The position numbers were made by a program, and so were the translations under genes. The notes under the pieces are model-generated. The model made no database searches. It was not told where the DNA came from and worked only from the letters and a program-made list of their open reading frames with translations. From an uncultured Myxococcales bacterium (lineage in GTDB: Bacteria; Myxococcota_A; UBA9042), in assembly GCA_903919145.1 (NCBI GenBank), contig CAIXGW010000300.1:1-48332 (forward strand): a stretch of DNA of 48,332 nucleotides. Reading direction: 5' to 3'. Positions 34,292 to 43,267 of this stretch are shown one piece after another; within the stretch, counting starts at the first letter, position 1; each line of letters opens with the position of its first letter.

Positions 34292-34350
34292 CAGTACCCC
34301 AAACCTCAAGTTCGTTCCGGGTTCCGGAACGGACGTGGTCTGGGGTACGG
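34292..34350. repeat. Long imperfect hairpin 1 in the divergent intergenic region
   Basis: The arms GTACCCCA (34294-34301) and TGGGGTAC (34341-34348) enclose a perfect 8-bp inner stem CGTTCCGG/CCGGAACG (34313-34320 and 34324-34331) with a 3-nt loop. Several pairs between them also match. There is no T-run on either strand. It lies 50 bp upstream of the DUF58 start. Confidence 0.85.
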
Positions 34351-34364
34351 AAAAGGACCCAGCA

Positions 34365-34432
34365 GTAGTAGCCAAGACCTGTGAACAAGAACCGGGTGTA
34401 GCCCGGCTCGAATTTACGGTCTTGGGTACTAC
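34365..34432. repeat. Long near-perfect hairpin 2 in the divergent intergenic region
   Basis: GTAGTAGCCAAGACC (34365-34379) pairs with GGTCTTGGGTACTAC (34418-34432) with one mismatch. The stem continues after a bulged T as GTGAA/TTTAC. It then passes a symmetric 6-by-6 internal loop to a CCGGG/CCCGG stem (34392-34396 and 34402-34406) with a 5-nt loop. The local sequence is AT-richer than its neighbours. The whole 309-bp gap (34243-34551) holds this hairpin, hairpin 1 and a candidate promoter, with no convincing gene. Confidence 0.85.
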
Positions 34433-34472
34433 CATGCAATCTCCCTTGCGCCGCCAAGCATGCCAACCGCGT

Positions 34473-34501
34473 TTGACCTGCGCGACCGGGCACGCTACAA
34501 C
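34473..34501 (+). promoter_or_regulatory. Candidate promoter for the BMC shell protein gene
   Basis: TTGACC (34473-34478) and TACAAC (34496-34501) are separated by exactly 17 bp. The expected transcription start is about 45 bp before the ATG. It lies 40 bp downstream of hairpin 2. Confidence 0.5.
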
Positions 34502-34551
34502 GTTGGCCAATCGCTGGGGGCTTGACCGCCCGCGGCACCGGCAGGTGATTG

Positions 34552-35192
<641 letters not shown>

Positions 35193-35196
<4 letters not shown>

Positions 35197-35552
35197 TGGC
35201 CCAGCTGCTGGTGGCCCTGATCGCCGCCGCGGCAGCCCAGGGTGCCAGCGTGCGCCCGACCCAGCCCGCCCATCGGCCCGTCTACGTCAAAGTCGAGACC
35301 CCGCCGCCCTGCCTTGAGGTCGCCTTGGGGCAGATGCTGCTGCACGCGCGCCCGGCGCTGGCCAAGTGTGCCGCCGGCAAGATGGGCAGCGCGATCTTTT
35401 TGGTGCAAACCGGCGGCAAGGCCGCGCGGGTGGCCGCCAGCCAGGGCAGCTTGAACGCCAAGGCCCGCGCGTGCATGACCAAAAAGGTGCTGATCAAGCA
35501 GGCCTGGCCCAAAGACAATTGCGCGATCAAGGTGACCGTTCGCGCGGATTGA
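35193..35552 (+). CDS. Small exported protein, AgmX/TonB-C-like domain
   Basis: This 119-residue protein has a short hydrophobic N terminus (MMAQLLVALIAAAAAQGAS), probably a signal peptide. The rest follows the pattern of the C-terminal domain of myxobacterial AgmX-type proteins: a first Cys, CLEVALGQMLL, then AAGKMGSAIFLVQTGGKAARV, then SLNAKARACMTKKV and a last strand ending in a third Cys. Its start overlaps the stop of the BMC gene as ATGATG, so it is probably translationally coupled to it. Function is unknown. Confidence 0.7.
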
Positions 35553-35570
35553 GCCGTGTTGCAGGTTGCC

Positions 35571-36242
35571 CTAGGCCGATGGGCTCCGCCGGTACAGCCA
35601 GTTGACGCCGGCATCCACCGCATCTTGCGGCACGCTGTATAGCGTCACCGGCAGCCCCACCAGCAGATCCAAGGCCTTGAGCAGCTCGTCTTGCGCAGCG
35701 TCGTCCTTGCTGCTGGCCACGCTCAAGGCTTCGGCGTGCCAGCCGATGGGCACAAACTGGCCGCGCCGGCACATGTCCTCGGTAAACAGCTGGCGTGGGT
35801 CGCCGCTGACAAAGATCTCTGGCCAGGTGGCCTGGTCGCGCATCCTGAAAAGCTCTTCTACGGTCAGGTCTTCCAAGTCGAGCGCGCCTTGATACAGCAG
35901 CTCGACAAACTCGACGACCGGCAGGGCCAGCACAGCAGGAGACAGCATGACATCCCGTCCAAAAAACTCTGAAGGTATGCGCCCGCTTTGCCTGATGCCA
36001 TCGCGGTGGCCGCCGTCGCGCGGGCTCGGCTCGCGGTGCTTGGAGCGTTCAGGTGCCGCGCCGCCCGCCCCAGCTCCCAGCGGCGCCGTGGGCCGGGGCT
36101 GAGCAACAGCGGTCGCCGCCTCGGCTTCTGGCTTTGCAGGGTGGGCCACGGATGGCTCTGCCGCGGCATGGCCCCCGGTACTGCCTTGAAGGTCGTCTTG
36201 TTTTCGCTTGGGCCGGCTCGCAGGTCCGGTGGGGATGGCCAT
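35571..36242 (-). CDS. Protein with disordered N terminus and MshEN-like C-terminal domain
   Basis: This 223-residue protein has about 90 low-complexity residues (Pro, Ala, Glu, Arg) and then a structured region from about 92. The last 60 residues (FVPIGWHAEALSVASSKDD, then ALDLLVGLPVTLYSVPQDAV, then VNWLYRR) follow the pattern of the MshEN/T2SSE_N domain, which binds c-di-GMP in some type II secretion and pilus ATPases. The conserved RLGxxL and Leu/Gly binding residues were not all found, so ligand binding is unproven. The start at 36242 has GGAG upstream. It lies 26 bp after the tandem AAA+ gene, probably in one operon. Confidence 0.6.
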   Translation of the reverse strand: MAIPTGPASRPKRKQDDLQGSTGGHAAAEPSVAHPAKPEAEAATAVAQPRPTAPLGAGAGGAAPERSKHREPSPRDGGHRDGIRQSGRIPSEFFGRDVMLSPAVLALPVVEFVELLYQGALDLEDLTVEELFRMRDQATWPEIFVSGDPRQLFTEDMCRRGQFVPIGWHAEALSVASSKDDAAQDELLKALDLLVGLPVTLYSVPQDAVDAGVNWLYRRSPSA

Positions 36243-36268
36243 GGCTGACTCCGTTGGGCGGGGGGCTG

Positions 36269-38455
36269 TCAGAACAGATCCTTGCGGCTAGAAGAGCGGA
36301 ACACCTTGCCGGCGTTCTTGCATTCTTGGCGAGCCGCGTACTCAAAGTGCTTAAAGCGGATGATGTCGTGATCCGCCGCGGCCTGGTAGGCGCCGCGCAG
36401 CACCGCATTCTTGATGTTACCGCCCGCCAGCTCAAAGCGGCGGCCCAGCTCCAGCCAGTCCATCTCGGGGTCCACCGGGCAGGACTTGGGCACCAGGGTC
36501 TGCCAGATGCGCGCGCGGAACTCGGCCTCTGGAAAGGGAAAGTGGATCTTGAAGCCGATCCGGCGCTGAAAGGCCTTGTCGATGTTCTTTTCCAGGTTGG
36601 TCGTCAGGATCACAATGCCGTCAAAGTTCTCTATCTCTTGCAGCAGCATGTTGGTGGCCATGTTGCTGTAGCGATCCACTGAGCTGTCTACCTTGGTGCG
36701 GCTGGCAAACAGCGAGTCCGCCTCGTCAAACAGCAAGATACCGTGAGAGGCCTTGGCCGTCTCAAAGATTTTCTCAATGTTTTTCTCAGTTTCGCCAATC
36801 CACTTGCTGACCACCCGCGGAATGGCTATCTGAAACAGCTCCTGGTCCATCTCATTGGCCAAGATGTTGGCGCACAGCGTCTTGCCCACGCCGGGCTCGC
36901 CAGAGAACAGCGCCACAATGCCCTTGCCGGTGCTCATCTTGGCGTTAAAGCCCCAGTTGTGCAGCACGTGGGCGCGCTGCTTGGCGGCAATGAACATCTC
37001 CTCAATGTCGTCGCGGGTCTCTGGCGGAACAATCAAGTCCAGCAGGGTCAGCGTCACCTTCTTCTTGACGGCGTACTCGTCCAGGCTGGCGCGGATCTGC
37101 TCGTAGCATGCCTTGCGCAGCAGCTCGGTCGTTACCGTCGGTTGCAGTGGGTTGTCGGCAAAGGCGCGGTTGACAGCGACCTGCATGGCATTGCGGATCA
37201 GCGCACCGGGAAAGGTGAATTGCCCAGCCAACGCCGTCACGGCTTCTTGGTCCTCAAAGTGCACACCCTCGGGCATGTGCAGCTCAAAGATCCGCCGCCT
37301 CTCTACCGATCCGGGGGTGTCCAGCACCAACCGCTGAACGACAAAGCGGTCCAGGTTCATGTCCAAAGCGCCGGTGTCGCGCGACGTCAGGATCACCAAC
37401 CCCGGGAAGTTGAGCAGGGTCTCTTGGACCACGTCGACCTTGGAGCTGCCCTTGGCCAACAAGCCGTCCACGCCGTCCAAGACCAGTACGGCGCCGATCA
37501 GCCGCGCCTGGTCCAAAGAGCTCTGCAGAGCGCGCTGCACGTCGACATCGGCCAGGTCCTGCAGCCGCGTCGAGTCCACTTGCAGAATCGACAGATCCAG
37601 GTGGTTGGCCAGGGCGTGGACCAGCATCGACTTGCCGGTGCCGGGCGGGCCAGAGATCTCGACCACCAGACCGGGCGCCATGGTAAACGGCGAGGCCAGC
37701 TGCTTGGGCCGCAGCGCCCGCTTGGACCAGGCGTCCAGCAGGGTCAGCATCGGGCCGATCTCGCCGGGGGGCAGGATGACCTGCTCCAACCGCACCTGAG
37801 GCCTGATAAATTCGGCAATGCCGGCCATCGAAACGTCAAGCAGGCCCTGCTCGCCCAGCAGCAGCTGCAGCACCCGCGGCGCCGGCACCACCTCGTAGCC
37901 CAGCAGGTTGTCGCCGCCCTGGTCGCGCCGCTCTAGCTGCACCAGCCGGGCCCGCCGCAGCCGGCCGTCGGGGCCAAAGCGGCCGCGCAGCTGCAGGCGC
38001 TCGACCGGGTCGGAGTCCAAGAACTCCAAGCAGAAGCGCACATCTACGTAGTTGGCCAGCAGGTTGTCATTGAAGCGCGCAATCGCATCGCGCAGGTCGA
38101 CGTCCAGGTGCGGGGCCACGCTCAGCAGCAGCACGTCGCGGTCCACTTCGTCCAATTCGGCCTGGTCGGCCAGCAGGTCCATGGGCAGCCGCAGGCCGGC
38201 CTGGCGCCCTTCTTCTGCGACTTCTTCCAGGGCTTCCTTGGCTTCGCCGACTTCCATCTGGGTCGGCTCGACCGAAAGCAGCGCCTCTTCTTCGTTCAAG
38301 CCCGCCGCCCGCGCCTGGCGCACCTGGGTCGCCATGACTACCCGCTGTCGCAAGTGAGCGCACGCCAAGGCCAGCCAGCGCTGACACAGCGCCACCCGCG
38401 CCGCCGCGTCCAGCTCTTGCACTTGTTTCTTCAGGGTCTTGGCTCTGGTGGTCAT
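36269..38455 (-). CDS. Tandem AAA+ ATPase
   Basis: This 728-residue protein has an N-terminal helical region of about 230 residues and two AAA+ modules. Module 1 has Walker A SGPPGTGKS (near 265), but its Walker B reads VLVLDGVDGLL (near 322), with Gly (GGC) where the catalytic Glu is expected. Module 2 has Walker A SGEPGVGKT (near 517) and an intact Walker B ILLFDEADSLF (near 571), with the second region of homology continuing through RRIGFKIHFPFPEAEFR. Module 1 may bind but not hydrolyse ATP. The start at 38455 has GGAGG four bases upstream; another ATG is directly before it at 38458. The substrate is unknown. Confidence 0.87.
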   Translation of the reverse strand: MTTRAKTLKKQVQELDAAARVALCQRWLALACAHLRQRVVMATQVRQARAAGLNEEEALLSVEPTQMEVGEAKEALEEVAEEGRQAGLRLPMDLLADQAELDEVDRDVLLLSVAPHLDVDLRDAIARFNDNLLANYVDVRFCLEFLDSDPVERLQLRGRFGPDGRLRRARLVQLERRDQGGDNLLGYEVVPAPRVLQLLLGEQGLLDVSMAGIAEFIRPQVRLEQVILPPGEIGPMLTLLDAWSKRALRPKQLASPFTMAPGLVVEISGPPGTGKSMLVHALANHLDLSILQVDSTRLQDLADVDVQRALQSSLDQARLIGAVLVLDGVDGLLAKGSSKVDVVQETLLNFPGLVILTSRDTGALDMNLDRFVVQRLVLDTPGSVERRRIFELHMPEGVHFEDQEAVTALAGQFTFPGALIRNAMQVAVNRAFADNPLQPTVTTELLRKACYEQIRASLDEYAVKKKVTLTLLDLIVPPETRDDIEEMFIAAKQRAHVLHNWGFNAKMSTGKGIVALFSGEPGVGKTLCANILANEMDQELFQIAIPRVVSKWIGETEKNIEKIFETAKASHGILLFDEADSLFASRTKVDSSVDRYSNMATNMLLQEIENFDGIVILTTNLEKNIDKAFQRRIGFKIHFPFPEAEFRARIWQTLVPKSCPVDPEMDWLELGRRFELAGGNIKNAVLRGAYQAAADHDIIRFKHFEYAARQECKNAGKVFRSSSRKDLF

Positions 38456-38655
38456 CATCCCTCCGCAGGCGTCGAACCTACCACGATGCGCCGCAGATCG
38501 CACGCCAAAGGCGCCGGGCCCCGCTGCCGTGGCCCAAGACAGCCAACCTGCTGATTCAATGCGCGCAGCTGGCCCGGCTGACATTGTCGTGGCTGAATCT
38601 GCCGCCGATCAATGCTACAGTAGGCGACGTGCGGCAAGAGCCGCCCCCGGACGCC

Positions 38656-41319
38656 ATGCACCAGTTAGGAACAGCGCTTCTTTACACGACGTTTGTAGTG
38701 ACCCTGGTCAACGGTCTGCTCGCTTTTGTCGGCGCGATTCGGCGGCTGCCCGGGCTGCTGCTGGCCTCGCGCCAGGGCCTGCTGGTCATGCTGCTGTTGT
38801 TCTTCTCGATCGACGCTGCGCTGATGCACGGGCTGTTGACCCACGATTTCCGCAACAAATACATCGCGGCCTACACCGACGTCGACATGCCACTGGCCTA
38901 TCTGATCGCCGGCTTCTGGGGCGGAGAGAAGGGCGCGCTGCTGTTTTGGACCACGGCGCTCACGGCCATGTCGGCGTGGTCGGTCCTGCGCAACCATTCT
39001 CAATCGCCGCGGTTTTTGGGCTTTGTGACCGGCATCTTGTCTTTGGCCGTGTTCTTCTTTGTCATGCTGATGTGCTTTGAGTCCAACCCCTTTGAAGTCT
39101 TTCGCGCCAGCACCGGGCCTTCTGACGGCAAGGGCATGAATCCGCTGCTGCAGAACCCGCTGATGTCGATCCACCCGCCCAGCCTGCTGACGGGCTACAT
39201 CGCGTTCACCGTGCCCTATGCCTATGGTCTGGCGGCGCTCATCACCGGCCAGCTTGACGCCCAGTGGCTGCGCGACACCCGCCAGTGGACGTTGGTTTCC
39301 TGGCTGTTCTTGAGCCTGGGCTTGATCCTGGGCGGCGCCTGGGCCTACACCGAGCTTGGCTGGGGCGGCTTTTGGATGTGGGATCCCGTTGAGAATGCGG
39401 GGTTGATTCCGTGGTTCACCGCCACCGCTTTCTTGCACTCGGTCATGATTCAAGAGCGGCGCAACATGCTGCAGCGCTGGAACGCGGTGCTGGTGGCGCT
39501 GACCTTCTTGCTGACGATCTTTGGCACCTTCTTGACCCGCTCGCAGCTGATCGACTCGGTGCACGCCTTTGCCGACTCCAAGGTGGCCAGCTACTTCTTG
39601 GTCTACATGGCGATTATCGCAGTAGTTTCCACGGTGGCGATCGCCAAGCGCTGGAATGTGCTGCGCGCCAACGCCGACCTGGACTCGGTGTGGAGCCGCG
39701 AGTCCTTCTTTATCCTCAACAACGTGTTGCTGGTCGGCTGCGCGTTTGTGGTCATGTGGGGCACCGTCTTTGGCCAGATCAGCGAGGCCCAGGCCGTCCA
39801 GGACATGTACAACGCGGTCGTGGGCGTGTTTGGCAAGATCGGCCTGACCATGGAGCCGCTGACCCAGAAAGTTCAGCTGGGCGAGCCGTGGTTCAACCGG
39901 GTGATGACGCCGCTGGGCCTGGCGCTGCTGCTGATGACCGGCATCGGCCCGCTGATCAGCTGGCGGCGGGCGACCCGCAAGAATTTTGAGAATAATTTCA
40001 AAGGTCCGCTGATGGTGTCCTCTCTGGCGACCCTGGCCATCACCGTTGGCTGGATCTTGCGCTCGGCGATGACCCGCAGCCGCTGGGAGGGAGGCACCTT
40101 TCAAGAGGCGCTCCAGTCGGTGGTCGACGCCCTGTCGATGACCGAAGTGTGGGGCGCGGTGAGCGTGTGGTTTGGTCTGTTTGTGTTCTGGACGATCTTT
40201 GTCGAGTTTCATGTTGGTGCGCGGGCGCGCCAGCGGGCCCACCAAGAGCCCTACGGCCTGGCGCTGCTGATGCTGACCCTGCGCAACAAGCGGCGCTACG
40301 GCGGCTACATCGTCCACCTGGGCGTGGTGTTCTGCTTCCTGGCGTTTACCGGCAATGCCTTTCGCACCTACCAGTCTGAAGTGCCGCTGCACGCTGGCGA
40401 TCACCTGGCGGTGGCCGGCTATGTGGTCACCTTTGCCCAGGGCCAAGACGGCTTTGAGGACGATGGCGCCTACGCCTATGCGCGCGCTCAGGTGGCCGTG
40501 ATGGATCGCGACGCCACGCTGCCAGACACGGTGGTGCAAGATGTGCTGAAGACCGCTCAGCCTTTTGGCAAGTTCACCTCAGCTACCAAGGCCGGGCAGG
40601 CGCGAGTCGAGCTGACCTTTGACGACGAGACAGCGGGCAAGCGCCTGGCTGCGCGCTGGTTTGCCGGGCAGCTGGGCCCCAAAGTGCGGGTCCGCGCGGC
40701 GCCGGCCGATCAGCCCGGCGTGCTAAAGTTGTCTCTGTCCAACAAATACTTGGAGATCGCCCAGGTCAACCCCCAGGCCCTGATGCGGGTGGTCGCCGAG
40801 ATCAAGGACTTTGCCAAAGACAAGTCGCCCACCGCCGTGCAGGTTCGCACCACCCCGGGGCAGCCGGACTTCGAGCTCGAGTTCATCAACGCCCAGGAGC
40901 GCAAGCGCTTTGTTGACGAGCTGCAGGCCGGGCCGCTGCCGGGGATCCGCCTGGCCATTGCCAATGCCCGCGCCCAGGTGCCGGCCGGCAAGGTGCGCAT
41001 CGATGTGATCCACGACAAGGCCGGTCGGCTGCTGCAGCCAGAAGTGCGCAATTACAAGAAGCACAGCTCGCCCACCACGGAAGTGGCCATCGAGTCGACC
41101 ATTGGCCACGACCTCTACCTGGCGATGCGCCCGGCCCAGGGTCAGCGCCACATCAGCCTGCTGGCAGTGGTTTTTCCGTTTGTCAGCTTCCTGTGGCTGG
41201 GCGCCTTTGTGATGCTCTTTGGCGGCGCGGTGTGCCTGCTGCCGACCCGCCAGCCGCAAACGGCCAAGCAACCCGACGAGCTGCCGCCAGAGCCCGTGCA
41301 AGGCGCCGTTCGCGTGTAG
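38656..41319 (+). CDS. ccmF: Cytochrome c heme lyase subunit CcmF, extended form
   Basis: This 887-residue protein is part of the heme ligation machinery of cytochrome c maturation system I. The tryptophan-rich motif WGGFWMWDPVENAG lies at about 236-249 after six or so membrane helices. Typical CcmF proteins are near 650 residues. Here a periplasmic stretch of about 200 extra residues (about 600-830) precedes the last membrane helix (LLAVVFPFVSFLWLGAFVM). The ATG at 38656 matches the usual position just before the first helix; the frame is open upstream to 38584. None of ccmA-E, ccmG or ccmH is nearby. It is divergent from the AAA+ gene. Confidence 0.92.
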   Translation: MHQLGTALLYTTFVVTLVNGLLAFVGAIRRLPGLLLASRQGLLVMLLLFFSIDAALMHGLLTHDFRNKYIAAYTDVDMPLAYLIAGFWGGEKGALLFWTTALTAMSAWSVLRNHSQSPRFLGFVTGILSLAVFFFVMLMCFESNPFEVFRASTGPSDGKGMNPLLQNPLMSIHPPSLLTGYIAFTVPYAYGLAALITGQLDAQWLRDTRQWTLVSWLFLSLGLILGGAWAYTELGWGGFWMWDPVENAGLIPWFTATAFLHSVMIQERRNMLQRWNAVLVALTFLLTIFGTFLTRSQLIDSVHAFADSKVASYFLVYMAIIAVVSTVAIAKRWNVLRANADLDSVWSRESFFILNNVLLVGCAFVVMWGTVFGQISEAQAVQDMYNAVVGVFGKIGLTMEPLTQKVQLGEPWFNRVMTPLGLALLLMTGIGPLISWRRATRKNFENNFKGPLMVSSLATLAITVGWILRSAMTRSRWEGGTFQEALQSVVDALSMTEVWGAVSVWFGLFVFWTIFVEFHVGARARQRAHQEPYGLALLMLTLRNKRRYGGYIVHLGVVFCFLAFTGNAFRTYQSEVPLHAGDHLAVAGYVVTFAQGQDGFEDDGAYAYARAQVAVMDRDATLPDTVVQDVLKTAQPFGKFTSATKAGQARVELTFDDETAGKRLAARWFAGQLGPKVRVRAAPADQPGVLKLSLSNKYLEIAQVNPQALMRVVAEIKDFAKDKSPTAVQVRTTPGQPDFELEFINAQERKRFVDELQAGPLPGIRLAIANARAQVPAGKVRIDVIHDKAGRLLQPEVRNYKKHSSPTTEVAIESTIGHDLYLAMRPAQGQRHISLLAVVFPFVSFLWLGAFVMLFGGAVCLLPTRQPQTAKQPDELPPEPVQGAVRV

Positions 41320-41412
41320 GGTCTGGTGCTTGCGGCCCGTAGGCCCAACCTAGATGCGCAGCGGCAATCTTGGCGATCCACATCGGCAGCGCAAAGAGAA
41401 CCTAAGAGGTTT

Positions 41413-41868
41413 CTAGCTGTTGCCCTTGGGTACCCCGATGACGACGCGGTTGCGGCCGGTCATCGGCAGGTCGACCACCGCGACGTCCAGCCCACCTTCT
41501 TCTGCCAGTTCAGCTAGATAGCGGACCCACGGCTTGTAGGACATGCTGTTGTCTGAGCAACAGGGCACCACCGCCACCGGAATCCGATGCAAGGCCGCGT
41601 ACTCAATGGCGATGCGCGTGGCGTCGTCGGGGTGCATGCCCACCAGCAGGTCGCAGCTGCAGGGCTCGTCAAGCGTCAGGAATCGCTGCTCGTAGCGGAG
41701 ATTGGGCAGGCGCTTCCAGCGGTTGTCATAGGTCGTGACCTCGCGGCCCAGGGCGGTCAGCGCCGCGTTCAGGCGTCCTTGGCCGCCGGCGATGTCCCAG
41801 ATGCGCGGGGCCTCAAAGCGCTCGGTCACCAGCTTGGCAAACAACTCAAATCGGCGGACATCGGCCAT
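41413..41868 (-). CDS. SAM-dependent methyltransferase-like protein
   Basis: This 151-residue protein has a Rossmann-type glycine motif IWDIAGGQGRLNAAL (from about 24), an acidic end to strand 2 (TTYDNRW), and a later DLLVGMHPDDATRIAIEYA. It also has a VPCCSDN segment that resembles the GSTCD-type (Methyltransf_32) family, which often has PCC after strand 5. It is short and lacks the substrate-binding extension of most methyltransferases. The ATG at 41868 has GGGAG nine bases upstream; the frame continues open to 41955. The substrate is unknown. Confidence 0.68.
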   Translation of the reverse strand: MADVRRFELFAKLVTERFEAPRIWDIAGGQGRLNAALTALGREVTTYDNRWKRLPNLRYEQRFLTLDEPCSCDLLVGMHPDDATRIAIEYAALHRIPVAVVPCCSDNSMSYKPWVRYLAELAEEGGLDVAVVDLPMTGRNRVVIGVPKGNS

Positions 41869-42090
41869 GGGGCTGGGCTCCCTGCGCAGAGGATGGGCTG
41901 GCGCGGCCGCAGGATCGCCTGGGTACGGCGCGGCTGCAAGCGCGGCGCGGTGCAAGCGGTGGAGACGGCGCGTCTGTCACCATTTGGTCATATTCCTGGC
42001 GGGGGCTCCAGACGGCGGGACAAGCGCTTTCGATTCTCTTAGCATTTGAGCCAGGGTACCGATGACCGGCAAGAGACAGAGGTAGACACC

Positions 42091-43242
42091 ATGGCCAGCT
42101 CCCAGCAAGCAGCGCATCCCTCCGCGATTGGCTCTGAACGCGTCAAGCCGCCAAAATTCCACACAGAATCACAGTTTGCCCGCGACCTGCACGCCCGGGC
42201 CCAGGCCTACTTTGCCCAGACCGGTCTGCCCGAGCGGGATGTGCCGGCGATGCGCAAGAAGACCGTGCAGATCTGGGTGTGGTTCCTGGGCAACTGGGCC
42301 GCGCTGGTGTTCCTGCCGGTGCCGTGGTGGGCCAAGCTGCTGCTGGCGCTGACCCACGGTGTGGCCATTTCGGCCATTGGCATGGCGGTGATGCACGACG
42401 CCAACCACGGCGCCTACTCCAAGCATCCCGCGGTCAACCGCTGGGTGGGCTATTCGATCGACTGCATGGGCGCCTCCTCCTTCATCTGGCGGACCAAGCA
42501 CAACACCTTGCACCACACCTGGACCAACGTCGAAGGCGTGGACGACGACCTGGAGCTAGGGGTGCTCAGCCGCATGTCGCCGCACCAGCGCTGGCTGCCG
42601 TTCCATCGCGCGCAACACCTTTACATGTGGGGGCTTTACGGCCTGCTGGTGCCCAAGTGGGCGCTGTTTGACGACTTCTACAACATCGCCCTCGGCCGCG
42701 TGGGTCCGCTGCCGCTGCCCAAGCTGTCGGGCCGCGACTGGACCGTGATGCTCAGCGGCAAGGCCCTGCACCTGGTGCTGTACTTTGTGATTCCCCTGCA
42801 GTTTTTCTCTTGGCCGGCGGTGTTGGCTATCTACCTGCTGACCCACGCCGTGGCCGGGGTGGTGCTGGCCGTGACCTTTCAGCTGGCTCACTGCGTCGAC
42901 AACGCCAGCTTTGTGCCAGTGCCAGAGGGCGGTCGGCTGGCCGATGACTGGGCCACCCACCAGCTGCGCACCACCGTGGACTTTGCACCGGCCAGCAAGC
43001 CCTTGAGCTGGCTGCTGGGCGGCCTCAATTTCCAAGTAGTTCACCACCTTTTCCCCAAGGTGTGCCACATCCATTACCCGGCGCTGGCCAAGATCGTCGA
43101 GCAGACCGCAGGTGAGCACGGCCTGACCTACCTGGTTCAGCCGACCCTGGGCGGCGCCCTGGCGAGCCACTACAGGTGGCTGAAATTCATGGGAGAAAGG
43201 CCGGACCAGCGGCCAGCGACCGGCGCGCTTTCGCCAGCGTAG
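42091..43242 (+). CDS. Membrane fatty-acid (acyl-lipid) desaturase
   Basis: This 383-residue di-iron enzyme puts a double bond into a membrane fatty acid. The three histidine boxes are HDANHG (near 103), HNTLHHTW (near 135-142) and QVVHHLF (near 316). Between them are two pairs of hydrophobic helices. The HHLFP form with an upstream Gln is seen in front-end (delta-5/delta-6 type) desaturases, but there is no fused cytochrome b5 domain. Regiospecificity cannot be read from sequence. The ATG at 42091 has GAGGT eight bases upstream. It is divergent from the methyltransferase-like gene across a 222-bp gap with no feature I can support. Confidence 0.92.
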   Translation: MASSQQAAHPSAIGSERVKPPKFHTESQFARDLHARAQAYFAQTGLPERDVPAMRKKTVQIWVWFLGNWAALVFLPVPWWAKLLLALTHGVAISAIGMAVMHDANHGAYSKHPAVNRWVGYSIDCMGASSFIWRTKHNTLHHTWTNVEGVDDDLELGVLSRMSPHQRWLPFHRAQHLYMWGLYGLLVPKWALFDDFYNIALGRVGPLPLPKLSGRDWTVMLSGKALHLVLYFVIPLQFFSWPAVLAIYLLTHAVAGVVLAVTFQLAHCVDNASFVPVPEGGRLADDWATHQLRTTVDFAPASKPLSWLLGGLNFQVVHHLFPKVCHIHYPALAKIVEQTAGEHGLTYLVQPTLGGALASHYRWLKFMGERPDQRPATGALSPA

Positions 43243-43267
43243 CCCCGCGTGCAGGGCGCCGGCTGGG

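Noticed and set aside
34269..34538. Open frame of 89 codons on the minus strand over the hairpins
   Set aside because: It covers both palindromic elements, has no ribosome binding site and no recognisable domain. All frames are open here by chance.
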